Source: Planctomycetota bacterium
Lineage (GTDB): Bacteria > Planctomycetota > Phycisphaerae > WQYP01
Direction of reading: 5' to 3'
Length of the DNA stretch: 42,181 nucleotides
Assembly (NCBI GenBank): GCA_021804985.1
Contig: JAJZGD010000005.1
Location: forward strand, 1-42,181
Below the pieces are notes generated by a model. It did no database searches, was not told the DNA's origin, and worked only from the letters and a program-made list of their open reading frames with translations. The position numbers were made by a program, and so were the translations under genes. Positions 23,824 through 32,411 of the stretch are shown here, piece after piece; the first letter of the stretch is position 1, and every line of letters begins with the position of its first letter.

Positions 23824-25272
23824 TTACGGGTGGGGCCCGGATAAAACCGCTGCAGCATGCGAAAGCAGCTGTTGGAGCGTGGCAGGAATAAACCCACCGA
23901 ATACAACCACCGGGACGGCGGCGAGTGCGACTGCGGCCAGCGACGCGGGCGCCATGCGACGCGGAACGCCTTGCGCCGCATCCGGTGCACCCGTCATCAT
24001 GCCGAATAGATGATAGGTTATGGCGCAAAACGAAACGATCATGAAGCCGCCGAGCAATGCAAATACCCAGATATGATGGCTCGCCAATCCGGCCTTGAGA
24101 ATGCCGAGCTCGCTTAAAAATAGCGCGAAGGGAGGAGCCCCCGCGACCGCCACGCCACTGAGCATCATCAAGCCGCCGACCAGGGCGCTTCGCGAAAACA
24201 GGCCATGGACGTTGGCGATTCGGCGCTCGCCGGTCAACACAAACACCAGGCCGGCACAGTAAAAAACGAGTGGCTTGGTTAACGCATGGGTCATGATCTG
24301 CCAGATTGCCGCGGTGTGGGCGGCTGCGGCCGAAAGCGACCCCACCGTCAGGATGATTCCGGCATTTTCAATCGTCGAGTAGGCGAAGAGTCGCTTGTAT
24401 TCATGGGTTTGAAGCATCAAAAAAGCCGCCCCGCCAGCCGAAACCAATCCGATCACCATCAGCCACGCGCCGGAATGCACGCCGTGTGCCCCAAGCAATG
24501 AAAAATGTAATCGCAGAAGCACGTACGGAATCAGGGCGCTCTCAAGAATGGAAAGCATGGCACACACCGCAAACGGTGCACGACTATACGTATCGGGCAG
24601 CCACGCGTGAAACGGAACCAGTGCCGCTTTGGTGGCAAAGCCGATCAACACCAAAACGAATCCCAGGCTCATGATTGGCACGGGTGCATCAGCCGCCACA
24701 GCGCCGACGGCGCTAAAAGTGAAATGAACCGCCCCGCCGCGCGTGGCGCCCCAATAAAGCAGGAGAATGCCCAGCAGCGCTATGGCCGCCCCGAGTATCG
24801 TCAACATCGCATATTTCCATGCGGCCTCGAGCGCAGCGGGTGTACGATCGAACGAAACCAGAAAGACAGAAAATAGGGTGGTGAGGGTAAGTGCCAGCCA
24901 GATCAGCGCGATTTCGCGCATCAGCAGAACTGAAATTCCGGCGAATAAAAAAAGATTGAACCAGATAAAATATCGGCGCTTGGCAGAATCGGGCGCCTCA
25001 TCCGACTCAAGCATGCCGACGGAAAACAGTAATGCGATCGCCCCGGCAAAGGTTTCCAACATCAGCACCAGGCTGCTCAGCGGGTCGGCCCCCACCCAAT
25101 GATCAATGGCGGTCGCCGTGCCCCCGTGCAAAAGGCCCATCGCCACGCAACTCGCCACCGCAAACGCAGCACACCCAAATAAAAAGGATACATATCCGGC
25201 GATGCGCCACGGAAGAAATTCGCACACGCTTGCGGCGATTATCGGCAGTAAGAGAACCATCCATATCAGCAT
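23824..25272 (-). CDS. hyfF: HyfF-like antiporter subunit (NuoN/NuoM family)
   Basis: 482 residues from the ATG at 25272, which has AAGGAG upstream; a TTG three codons earlier is too close to that site. About 14 membrane segments carry GFATKAALVPFHAWLPDTYS with the key lysine and EYKRLFAYSTIENAGII. This is the second ion-translocating subunit of the complex. It is five bases from the HyfE-like gene, indicating tight translational coupling. Confidence 0.92.
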   Translation of the reverse strand: MLIWMVLLLPIIAASVCEFLPWRIAGYVSFLFGCAAFAVASCVAMGLLHGGTATAIDHWVGADPLSSLVLMLETFAGAIALLFSVGMLESDEAPDSAKRRYFIWFNLFLFAGISVLLMREIALIWLALTLTTLFSVFLVSFDRTPAALEAAWKYAMLTILGAAIALLGILLLYWGATRGGAVHFTFSAVGAVAADAPVPIMSLGFVLVLIGFATKAALVPFHAWLPDTYSRAPFAVCAMLSILESALIPYVLLRLHFSLLGAHGVHSGAWLMVIGLVSAGGAAFLMLQTHEYKRLFAYSTIENAGIILTVGSLSAAAAHTAAIWQIMTHALTKPLVFYCAGLVFVLTGERRIANVHGLFSRSALVGGLMMLSGVAVAGAPPFALFLSELGILKAGLASHHIWVFALLGGFMIVSFCAITYHLFGMMTGAPDAAQGVPRRMAPASLAAVALAAVPVVVFGGFIPATLQQLLSHAAAVLSGPHP

Positions 25273-25277
25273 GGGTC

Positions 25278-25958
25278 TCAAATCTCCTTGAGTTCTGAAA
25301 GCGAACCAACCTGCGTGCTGCCCGATACGCGATGAATCTGCGTACTAAGTACGCCCAGCACCAGCACAATCATCGCGACATCAAAGCAGGCCGCCAATTC
25401 GCCGATAAGCGGGAAGTTCGGGGCGATGGCATCACCGGCAAAAAACGCCCCATTTTCAATGGCCAACAGGCTCAGAAGCTGCGGCAGCGCCTCGCGCCGC
25501 ACGGTGATGGTGTATACCGCGATTAATACCGCAGAGAATCCGATGGGAAGGTCGTCCTGAATGAAGGTCGATGTATGGGCAAGCAGCGGCGCGGTGACAA
25601 AATAGCCCACCCCGCAAAGAATTAGACCGATTAACAGTGATACGGGCACGCTGCGTACCTGCTGGAGTTCACGGCGGGCGATCATTTCGCGGCGGACGAT
25701 GCGCCGAATCAAAAATGGTATGAGCAGCACCTTGGTGATCAGTCCAATGGCGACCACGATCCAGAGATTGGAGTTGCCGGTGGAAGCCGCCATGATGGCC
25801 GCACCGAGGACCAAAAATATCGACTGTATGCGATAAATCTTAATGCAGCCGATGGCTTGCGATGCGGCGAGCAGGCCGAAGCTGCATAAAAGAAAAATGC
25901 CTGCGACGAGTGAATTGACCTCCGCCGCCCATGGTCCGTCCATCCAATGCATGATCAT
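25278..25958 (-). CDS. hyfE: HyfE-like membrane subunit (NuoK-related)
   Basis: 226 residues with about seven membrane segments, the usual length for HyfE. Conserved charged residues sit in membrane stretches, for example LLSLLAIENGAFFAG, which matches the NuoK-type glutamate region. It is part of the membrane arm that links electron transfer to ion movement. It starts four bases after the HyfC-like gene. Confidence 0.88.
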   Translation of the reverse strand: MIMHWMDGPWAAEVNSLVAGIFLLCSFGLLAASQAIGCIKIYRIQSIFLVLGAAIMAASTGNSNLWIVVAIGLITKVLLIPFLIRRIVRREMIARRELQQVRSVPVSLLIGLILCGVGYFVTAPLLAHTSTFIQDDLPIGFSAVLIAVYTITVRREALPQLLSLLAIENGAFFAGDAIAPNFPLIGELAACFDVAMIVLVLGVLSTQIHRVSGSTQVGSLSELKEI

Positions 25959-25962
25959 CCTT

Positions 25963-26907
25963 TTACAGCATGCGCGTCAGGAGCGCGGTCACGGCAATAA
26001 CAAATGCCAATCCGAGAAAGCCCGTGATCCGAAACAGCCGAAGCTTCGCCAGTGCGGTTTCTACAATCACAATCACCACCACGGCTGCGAGCATTTTGAT
26101 AAAGATCAGTGGAATCGCGCTAAGCACATCGAGAAAGCCATGGCCGGATGCAAGGCCCCAGGGTGCAATCAGGACGTTGAGCAATATGCATAAGAGAACG
26201 ACAAACTTCATGGCGCCGCCCCATTTGATCAGTGCCATGGAGGGGCCGCTGTATTCCAGGGCCTTGGATTCGTCGATCATGGCCAATTCAAAATGGCCCG
26301 AGGGATTATCGACTGGAATTTTTCCGGTTTCGGCAAGTATCAACATAAAAAAGGCGACGCATATCAGCAGGTGCGCCGGAGCGAAAAAGTTGCCAGCCGG
26401 ATGAAGCCACCGCTGCTGGACGATGTAAGGAATAGTTGAATTGGCGACGAAACAGACGGTAAAAAATACGGTCATAAAAACGGGCTCGCCGAGAAAACCG
26501 ACCATCCGGGTGCGGCTCGCTCCCATGGCGCCGTAGGGGTTGGCGGTGTCGATCGCAGCCATGCCATAGAAAAAGCCACCAAGGGCAAGCACAAAACCTC
26601 CGCCGAGCATGTCACCCATGAAAGCAAAGAAAAGGGGATACGTAGTTAAAACGGGGATCAGCAGTGTGACTAAAATGGGCGACGCAAAGATAACGTAGGG
26701 CGCAAAACGGAAAACCCAGGTGCTGTGGGATGAAATAACCCGATCCTTCCCCATCAGCTTGAAAATATCGCGATACAGCTGCCACACGCTTGGCCCCTGC
26801 TTGCCGGCCATCCGCTCTTTAAGCCGATTGAGAATCCCCACAACCAGCGGTGAGAGAAACAGCACCACCAGCACCTGGAGCAGATTAAAAGCGATCATCC
26901 GCAGCAT
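25963..26907 (-). CDS. hyfC: HyfC-like membrane subunit (NuoH-related)
   Basis: 314 residues, eight or so membrane segments. NuoH-type signatures are present: ERMAGKQGPSVWQ near the N-terminus and IPVDNPSGHFELAMIDES followed by EYSG in the middle. It anchors the hydrophilic arm to the membrane and forms part of the quinone- or ion-coupling channel. First confident gene of the operon; a possible small gene upstream overlaps it by 13 bases. Confidence 0.92.
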   Translation of the reverse strand: MLRMIAFNLLQVLVVLFLSPLVVGILNRLKERMAGKQGPSVWQLYRDIFKLMGKDRVISSHSTWVFRFAPYVIFASPILVTLLIPVLTTYPLFFAFMGDMLGGGFVLALGGFFYGMAAIDTANPYGAMGASRTRMVGFLGEPVFMTVFFTVCFVANSTIPYIVQQRWLHPAGNFFAPAHLLICVAFFMLILAETGKIPVDNPSGHFELAMIDESKALEYSGPSMALIKWGGAMKFVVLLCILLNVLIAPWGLASGHGFLDVLSAIPLIFIKMLAAVVVIVIVETALAKLRLFRITGFLGLAFVIAVTALLTRML

Positions 26908-27149
26908 AGGCGGTCCGATCCTTTCGATATCACCATTGCCAGAGCGATGGAAGCGGGCGCGCGTTGAGCCAGACGCCGCGTATGACCCCGTGGAGGCATG
27001 GCCGCACCGAAAAGCACGCCAGCCAGAAGCGAACCATCGTTCACGCCGTGGCCTGCATAGATGGCATGGCGTATTTCGCTGGCAACAGTGGCGACACTTT
27101 GGTGGGCCTGCGGGTTGGGATGGAGGCGGGAGAAGAGAACGATGCCCAT
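26895..27149 (-). CDS. Possible small protein ahead of the hyf-like operon
   Basis: 84 codons starting at an ATG with an excellent ribosome site (AGGAG, five bases before) and ending 13 bases inside the HyfC-like gene. The product has a moderately hydrophobic stretch (SLLAGVLFGAA) and an Arg-rich end, and resembles nothing I know. Third codon positions are GC-rich, as expected for coding sequence. It could be a leader peptide, a small subunit or a chance frame. Confidence 0.35.
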   Translation of the reverse strand: MGIVLFSRLHPNPQAHQSVATVASEIRHAIYAGHGVNDGSLLAGVLFGAAMPPRGHTRRLAQRAPASIALAMVISKGSDRLCCG

Positions 27150-27187
27150 CAGAACTCCTGCGTCAGGCCTCGCCAAAGCGACCTGCC

Positions 27188-27210
27188 AATTATGTGCGGG
27201 CCACATAATT
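27188..27210. promoter_or_regulatory. Perfect 9-bp dyad upstream of the hyf-like operon, possible operator
   Basis: AATTATGTG and CACATAATT are perfect inverted arms around CGGGC. The AT-rich arms stand out in GC-rich DNA. The dyad lies 39 bases upstream of the small gene and about 280 upstream of the HyfC-like start. A two-fold-symmetric regulator may bind here. The TGTG/CACA spacing is too short for a classical CRP site. Confidence 0.45.
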
Positions 27211-27347
27211 TCAGGAGTCATTGGCTTGGCGCTGCGCCGAAGCGGTTCACAGGGCAGACTCCACTGCCAAAGCGGTTTATATATCGCCGACACGCCTTCG
27301 TCAATAAAAATAATATTACGGCCGCTGTTATTTAACTTCCGGCAGCG

Positions 27348-27375
27348 TTGAATTTCATTGGTTGAGCGATATTAT
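27348..27375 (+). promoter_or_regulatory. Promoter of the fluoride-riboswitch operon
   Basis: TTGAAT (27348-27353) and TATTAT (27370-27375) are spaced by 16 bases. Transcription would begin at about 27382, exactly at the riboswitch. Confidence 0.55.
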
Positions 27376-27380
27376 GTCTG

Positions 27381-27440
27381 CCATGGGTGATGGAGTTCAC
27401 CCGAACTGTCCCGCTGTGTGCGGGTACTGATGACTCCTGG
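27381..27440 (+). promoter_or_regulatory. Fluoride (crcB-motif) riboswitch aptamer
   Basis: The conserved blocks GGTGATGGAGTTCACC (27386-27401) and CTGATGACTCCT (27426-27437) match the crcB motif, with a CCCGC/GCGGG stem between them. These RNAs bind fluoride through magnesium ions and switch on defence genes. The next gene is the fluoride channel FluC/CrcB, which confirms the assignment. Confidence 0.95.
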
Positions 27441-27463
27441 CGGCGCTGCCGGGGGTGCAACTT

Positions 27464-27501
27464 GCCTCGGCGGATAATATCTGCCGGGGCGTTTGTGTTT
27501 T
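27464..27501 (+). terminator. Terminator of the fluoride riboswitch
   Basis: GCCTCGGC (27464-27471) pairs with GCCGGGGC (27483-27490), with one G-U pair, and is followed by TTTGTGTTTT. Fluoride binding upstream is expected to prevent this stem and allow read-through into the channel gene. Confidence 0.8.
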
Positions 27502-27503
27502 AG

Positions 27504-27914
27504 GTGGCGACTTTTGGGACCAAGGCTTTGAAAAACGTTCTGCTGATGTGTGCATCCATCGGAATTTTTGGATTTTTCGGAGCGCTCACGCGGTATGGCG
27601 TAAGCCGGCTCTTTGCCCGGTTTTCCCCGCTGTTTCCCATCGGCACGCTGGTGATTAACCTGACGGGGGCTTTTTTTCTCGGCTGGTTCTTAACCTGGGC
27701 GCAAGCCCGAACAGGTGTTTCCAATGAGGTGCGGCTGGGCATTGCGGTCGGCTTTGTGGGGGCCTACACCACCTTTTCAACTTATATGTATGAATCGGAT
27801 CGACTGCTAAGCGATGGTGAAGGTATGCGGGCGATTTTCTACATTCTCGGCAGCGTGATGCTGGGCTTATTGGCGGTACGATTGGGAATTATCCTCGGCC
27901 AGCGGATGAGCTGA
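27504..27914 (+). CDS. crcB: Fluoride channel FluC/CrcB
   Basis: 136 residues from a GTG at 27504. A TTG at 27528 is also possible and would give a start nearer the usual KNVLL beginning. Four membrane segments and the FluC signatures are present: GALTRYGVSRLF, GTLVINLTGAFFLG with the pore Asn, and GAYTTFSTYMYE. It works as a double-barrelled dimer in the inner membrane and lets fluoride out. It is under the fluoride riboswitch and followed 22 bp later by the DUF190 gene. Confidence 0.95.
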   Translation: MATFGTKALKNVLLMCASIGIFGFFGALTRYGVSRLFARFSPLFPIGTLVINLTGAFFLGWFLTWAQARTGVSNEVRLGIAVGFVGAYTTFSTYMYESDRLLSDGEGMRAIFYILGSVMLGLLAVRLGIILGQRMS

Positions 27915-27936
27915 GGCGTCGGAATGGAGCATTGCC

Positions 27937-28728
27937 ATGATGGGCGAAAAAATTCTGCTGCGCCTTTTCATGCGTAGCGGCGATCTGTATCACTTTGGCC
28001 CGGCCTATGAGCGCATCGTCAGCGAAGCTTCGAGGCAGCGGCTCGCGGGCGTTACCGTTCTGCGTGGTATTTTAGGCTTCGGGGCCCGCGGCACGCTGAG
28101 ACCCTCAAACCTGCGGCTGATGGGCGATGCACCGGTCATCGTGGAATGCATTGATACAGCCGCCAAGATTAATACCTTCTTAAACGACATCTCCGCCAAA
28201 ATATTCAGACATGGAACCGCAACGCTGGAGCGTGCGGGCGTGGTGCTGTACCGGGCCAAAGATGCGGGGCGCCATGATGAGATTCAGCTGCTTGGCGGTA
28301 TTACCCCCCTGAGCACCCTGCCGGAAATACAAGGAGCCATCCACATGCATACCAACTCCACCGGTCTGCTGCTGCGGATATTCATTGGCGAATCGGATCG
28401 ATACCAAAAACGCCCCCTGCATGAGGCCATCGTCGAAAAGGCGCGTGAACTCGGGCTAAGCGGCGCCACGGTGCTGCGCGGTTCCATGGGATTCGGCGCC
28501 AACAGCGTTTTGCACACCAATAAGGTGCTTGTGATGTCGTCGGATTTGCCGATCGTGATCGAAATCGTCGATAGCCGGCAACAAGTGGAAAAATTGCTTC
28601 CGGCCCTTGATGAAATGGTTCGCGATGGAATGATCACTATGGAAGAAGTGCAAGTGGTCGCCTACCGACATGATCCCGAGAGCCCACCTGCGGCGCCCGG
28701 CCCCGGCGATAACCCCAGGAGCCTTTAA
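27937..28728 (+). CDS. Tandem DUF190 protein
   Basis: 263 residues made of two DUF190 (PII-like) units, at about residues 5-110 and 142-248. The repeat is visible in LLRLFMRSGDLYH..VTVLRGILGFGARG against LLRIFIGESDRYQ..ATVLRGSMGFGANS. Single DUF190 genes often accompany crcB. Here the two units are fused, so one chain could mimic a dimer. A role in fluoride response, perhaps ligand sensing, is inferred from context. The tail of about 15 residues is Pro- and Gly-rich. Confidence 0.88.
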   Translation: MMGEKILLRLFMRSGDLYHFGPAYERIVSEASRQRLAGVTVLRGILGFGARGTLRPSNLRLMGDAPVIVECIDTAAKINTFLNDISAKIFRHGTATLERAGVVLYRAKDAGRHDEIQLLGGITPLSTLPEIQGAIHMHTNSTGLLLRIFIGESDRYQKRPLHEAIVEKARELGLSGATVLRGSMGFGANSVLHTNKVLVMSSDLPIVIEIVDSRQQVEKLLPALDEMVRDGMITMEEVQVVAYRHDPESPPAAPGPGDNPRSL

Positions 28729-29028
28729 GCTGCGGCGGCCTGCCTGCGAGCCGGCATGTGTGGTCGCCGGAGGCGATCTTCGAAGGCAATCTCTCGGCGT
28801 GATCTCCCGAGGCACGCACCGAATAGGTGTTCTGCCGCGCATGGTCTCCGCGCATGCTCTCCGCGCGTAAACTCCGAGCTGTCTGGTGGCCTGAAAAACC
28901 TTCATCGCCGTCCGCACGGCGCATGGGGTCGGGCGGCTCAAGGACATATTTGCATCCCAAAAGAAAATATGGTAAAAATGCAAAAGCAGTGTACAATGCG
29001 GACGCAAGCCTATTAGGAGTAAAATGCC
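28729..29028. other. Intergenic region before the GH43 gene
   Basis: No gene is seen. A short GTCGCC/GGCGAT hairpin lies near 28757-28772 and may end the fluoride operon transcript. A run of related words (TCTCCGCGCATG, CTCTCCGCGCGT) near 28837-28867 resembles the degenerate words at about 30170-30200. The promoter proposed below lies at its right end. Confidence 0.4.
28950..28978 (+). promoter_or_regulatory. Possible promoter of the GH43 gene
   Basis: TTGCAT (28950-28955) and TAAAAA (28973-28978) are 17 bases apart in an AT-rich patch. TACAAT at 28992-28997 is an alternative -10 box without a good partner. Confidence 0.3.
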
Positions 29029-30090
29029 ATGCCTCGCAAAACCGTGGTATCAATCTCAAAGAACAGCATTTTAGCCGTCTTGGCATTATTGCTTGGATTT
29101 GCCTCAACCGCGTTCAAAATGGCGGATGGCAAAACGTTTTCATGGACCAATCCCATGGTGATATCCCGCCATGGCATTCGCGATCCGGCGGTGATGCGTT
29201 GGCATCATGCGTATTACCTGGTCTTCACGATGTGGACCTTTTCCGGCCGCGACGCCAAAGCGCTCGATCGGCCGCATCAGGGTGGATCGCCCGGCATTCG
29301 GTTGTATAAATCGACGGATCTCAAGCACTGGAAGCCGGTGGCGTGGCTCGTGAAAAATTCGGATCTACCGCGAAATTGCCCGTATAAAGATCGCTTCTGG
29401 GCGCCGCACATTACCCGTTTTGCCGGCAAGTTCTATCTCACCTTTACCGGCGACAATTGGCTTAAAAAGAAATACAACCCTGCGGGAGATTGGGGCACCG
29501 CCGGTTGGGCTTTTATTGGCGTGGCCAACAAAATAACCGGGCCGTACAAGCACATCACATGGATCGAAGGGGGCACCTGCGATCTGAATCTGCTGCCAAC
29601 CCATCACGGCAAGCTGTATGCGATTTACCCCGCATACAATATTTATGAGCAGCAACTGGATGTGCGGCATCTGAACCGCGGAATCGTGCGGCTCGTTGGC
29701 CCCAAAAAACTGATCGTGCGGGCCCACAACCCCGCGTTATGCCAGAGCAAATACGGCAAGCCGCACTACCTCGAGGGGTGCTGGCCGATGAAAATCGGCA
29801 CCCATTATTATTCCTTCTTTGCCATAACTTATTCCAAAGCGTACAAAACCGGCGTGCTATATGCCAACAGCCCCACCGGCCCGTGGACGATTGACCCCCG
29901 TGGGGCGATTTTCTGGGGCGGCCATTTGTCCGTAGCTCGCGGACCGGCAAAGCATTATTGGTTCTGCTATCGGGACGAAAAGTTCCCGCGCTATTGGGGT
30001 TATTTCTGCATTGATCCGATGACCTTCGCGCACAATGGCCACATTATTTGTGGCAAGCCGACGCTGGGCCTTCGCACCATTCGCCCATAA
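29029..30090 (+). CDS. Secreted GH43-like glycoside hydrolase
   Basis: 353 residues with TAGGAG nine bases before the ATG. A signal peptide of about 30 residues (NSILAVLALLLGFAS) indicates export. The five-bladed-propeller signatures of family 43 can be read: the base Asp D52 in GIRDPAV, an Asp in GTCDLNLLPTHHGKLYAIY, and an acid Glu in PHYLEGCWPMK. Enzymes of this family cut arabinose- or xylose-containing glycans. No other glycan genes are adjacent, so the substrate is open. Confidence 0.85.
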   Translation: MPRKTVVSISKNSILAVLALLLGFASTAFKMADGKTFSWTNPMVISRHGIRDPAVMRWHHAYYLVFTMWTFSGRDAKALDRPHQGGSPGIRLYKSTDLKHWKPVAWLVKNSDLPRNCPYKDRFWAPHITRFAGKFYLTFTGDNWLKKKYNPAGDWGTAGWAFIGVANKITGPYKHITWIEGGTCDLNLLPTHHGKLYAIYPAYNIYEQQLDVRHLNRGIVRLVGPKKLIVRAHNPALCQSKYGKPHYLEGCWPMKIGTHYYSFFAITYSKAYKTGVLYANSPTGPWTIDPRGAIFWGGHLSVARGPAKHYWFCYRDEKFPRYWGYFCIDPMTFAHNGHIICGKPTLGLRTIRP

Positions 30091-30465
30091 AATTTTTCTG
30101 CGGGGGCAGAGTAAATATGCCCCCAATCTCGCGACACTTTACCGCTGCGGTGAAGCGCTGCCCTCACTCATTCTTCGCGCATTCTCCGCGTGCTCTCGCG
30201 TACCGCCGTTTCCTCTCACCTTGTCGCCCGCGTTTACTCGGCATGTTGTCCGCGCGGCCCCCGCGCATTTGCTGCGCTCCGGCTCCATCTCACCTCGGCG
30301 GTGCAGCGGCGTTTGGCGCCGCATGGCATTGGCTGCCAAGCTTCCCATTGCTCTGCAACGGCGCCTCCGCACCCGCCTTCGGCTAAAATATTCCCGGCAA
30401 CTGAGGAGACCCGCCTGACAACCCAAACCCCCGACCCCGAATGGCAGCAGACCGATGCGCCTGCC
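30091..30465. other. Intergenic region with degenerate CTC/GCG words
   Basis: An open frame crosses this stretch, but it reads as low-complexity Arg/Ala/Pro sequence without a ribosome site and I do not call it coding. Words such as TTCTCCGCGTGCTCTCGCGT repeat in degenerate form. GAGGAG at 30402-30407 is followed six or seven bases later by a CTG in frame with the MATE protein. Confidence 0.4.
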
Positions 30466-31899
30466 ATGGCGCAGCAACCCGCTGCGCCACCCATACGGCC
30501 AGCGGCCCACCGCGGCTGGACAGACCACCCGGCAAGTGTGCGCGGGGTGTTGCGTTTGTCGCTGCCCGCCATTGGCGAACAGTTGCTTGGTGCGGTTGTC
30601 GGCATTACCGACACCGTTATCGCCGGCCACATGCCGGGAAATGCCAACCGGGTTTCCGCCGCCACCGCTGCCGTCGGCCTGATGACCTATCTTCAGTGGT
30701 TTGCCGGGCTGATGACCGCTGCCCTCGCCGTCGGCGCTACCGCCATCGTTTCACGCGCTGTGGGGGCCAAACGCGTTCGGGTGGCGAACCGCGCCGCCGG
30801 CACCGCGATTTCCGCCGCGTTTATTATTTCAGCCATCACAGCCGCTTTAATGTTTATCTTTGCGCACGCCATTGTCCATATCTGCGGCCTGACCGGACTC
30901 GCCGCCAAATTCGCCGTGGAATATCTACAGATCATGGTCATCACCATCAGCCTGCAAACCTCCGGGCAAATCGGAATGGCGGCCGTGCGCGGGGCGGGCG
31001 ATACCGTGCGCCCGATGTGGATCATGGCCGCCGTGATGCTGATCAACGCGGTCGCATCGGCCACTTTTACCTTCGGTCTTTTTCATGCGCCGGCGTGGGG
31101 CGTCCGCGGAAATGCCTTTGGCACCATGCTGGCATATCTAACCGGTGGCATTGGTGCGGCGGTGATTCTGCTTGGTAAAAAATCCCGGCTGAGCCTTTCG
31201 CTCCGCCACTTCAAAATTATTCCCCATGTGCTGATGCGCATTACCAAAATCGGCCTGCCGAGCTGGTTTGAGGGCATTTTGCTTTGGGGTGGGCAGTTCA
31301 TCATCGTCATTTTTGTCATCAATTCCAAAACCGATCCCAATGGTTACACCATGGCCGCCCACATCGCCGTATTGAGAATTGAATCGCTCGCCTTTCTGCC
31401 CGGCTTCGGCTTTGCCATTGCCGCATCCGCGCTGGTGGGGCAATATCTCGGCGCCGGCAAGCCGGAGCAAGCACGCCGGGCCGCCAAAATCGCCAATCGA
31501 TTGGCCATCGCTACCATGACCGTCATGGCGTTGTCGATGGTGCTTTTTCCGCGGCTTCTGCTATCACTCATCATCCACTCACCGCCGGTGGTTGCGGTGG
31601 GCCACTGGCCGATGGTGTTGGCGGGCCTTGCCCAGCCGGCCTTTGCGGTGGCCATCGTGCTTTCCGGCGCGCTCAAGGGCGCCGGCGAAACCATCCTCCC
31701 GATGATCTGCACCGTCAGCGGCATTTTTCTGGTGCGGGCCGGTGTCCTGGTGCTGCTGCTGGTTTGGTTCGCCAGCCGTGGAATCCACGGCGCTAACCTG
31801 ACGGCGGTCTGGATCGCGATATTCATCGATCTGTGCTACCGGGGGGTATTTAATTATGTGGCGTTTGCTAAATCGCCGTGGCAGCACCGAAAGATTTAG
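30466..31899 (+). CDS. MATE family efflux transporter
   Basis: 477 residues from the ATG at 30466, the usual MATE length, with about 12 membrane segments. The N-terminal region (LSLPAIGEQLLGAVVGITDT) and the matching internal half (KIGLPSWFEGILLWGGQ) show the two-lobe repeat. Other family marks are RGAGDT and GALKGAGET. It would export cationic or aromatic compounds in exchange for protons or sodium. The start is uncertain: the ATG lacks a strong ribosome site, while an in-frame CTG at 30415 lies just after GAGGAG. No neighbour suggests a substrate. Confidence 0.9.
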   Translation: MAQQPAAPPIRPAAHRGWTDHPASVRGVLRLSLPAIGEQLLGAVVGITDTVIAGHMPGNANRVSAATAAVGLMTYLQWFAGLMTAALAVGATAIVSRAVGAKRVRVANRAAGTAISAAFIISAITAALMFIFAHAIVHICGLTGLAAKFAVEYLQIMVITISLQTSGQIGMAAVRGAGDTVRPMWIMAAVMLINAVASATFTFGLFHAPAWGVRGNAFGTMLAYLTGGIGAAVILLGKKSRLSLSLRHFKIIPHVLMRITKIGLPSWFEGILLWGGQFIIVIFVINSKTDPNGYTMAAHIAVLRIESLAFLPGFGFAIAASALVGQYLGAGKPEQARRAAKIANRLAIATMTVMALSMVLFPRLLLSLIIHSPPVVAVGHWPMVLAGLAQPAFAVAIVLSGALKGAGETILPMICTVSGIFLVRAGVLVLLLVWFASRGIHGANLTAVWIAIFIDLCYRGVFNYVAFAKSPWQHRKI

Positions 31900-31909
31900 C
31901 CAGAAAGCC

Positions 31910-31934
31910 GGCCTGCGGTGCAAACAGGCCTTTC
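31910..31934 (+). terminator. Possible terminator after the MATE gene
   Basis: GGCCTG (31910-31915) pairs with CAGGCC (31925-31930) and is followed by a short TTT. It is weak but well placed, ten bases after the stop codon. Confidence 0.35.
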
Positions 31935-32105
31935 GGGCTCTGCGGGCGCACCGGAGATGCCAAATCACTGAGTTTTCGCCTGTGTTTATGGTTCAGACTT
32001 TTGCCCCTGTTTAAGCGCCAAGGCCGTTTTTAGTACCGAAGTGCTCAGTTTTAGGGTAAAGCCGGGTACCATTGAGGCCATGGAGCCGATTTACGAGGAA
32101 TGACC

Positions 32106-32408
32106 ATGCATACAGCCCCCGGAAATCAGATCAGCTACCGTGCAGAAATGGCGTACCGCTATACGCCTGCCAGCGCGAGAAGTGCGCACCCATCGCCGGC
32201 CGTTCACGCGAAAGATGGCATTGAGCCAGCAGGTGTTCACCCCCCGGCGCGCGTTGGCGGCGTGAGCGCGCCGGCGTGGCAGGGCGCTGCCGAGACGAAA
32301 ATGGGCTTGGCGCTCAAGGCCGCCCTTGAAAAGGCGGCTAATATTACTCCGCTGAGCAACGACGAAATCCTGCGCGATATTGCTGAAGGTCGCGAGCGGA
32401 CGCATTGA
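32106..32408 (+). CDS. Possible VapB-like antitoxin
   Basis: 100 residues from the ATG at 32106, which has GAGGA seven bases upstream. The N-terminal 60 residues are polar and Ala/Pro-rich. The C-terminal 40 form a helix-like segment ending LSNDEILRDIAEGRERTH, the style of small antitoxins. A four-base gap and a second GAGGA separate it from a truncated PIN-like toxin reading frame, the standard layout of a VapBC pair. The identification depends mainly on that layout. Confidence 0.5.
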   Translation: MHTAPGNQISYRAEMAYRYTPASARSAHPSPAVHAKDGIEPAGVHPPARVGGVSAPAWQGAAETKMGLALKAALEKAANITPLSNDEILRDIAEGRERTH

Positions 32409-32411
32409 GGA

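Noticed and set aside
27188-27210. Reading the dyad as a CRP/FNR site
   Set aside because: The TGTG and CACA arms are five bases apart, not the spacing of CRP or FNR sites; only a generic dyad can be claimed.
26964-27351. Plus-strand frames upstream of the fluoride riboswitch
   Set aside because: No ribosome site, and the mapped promoter and aptamer of the fluoride operon overlap their ends.
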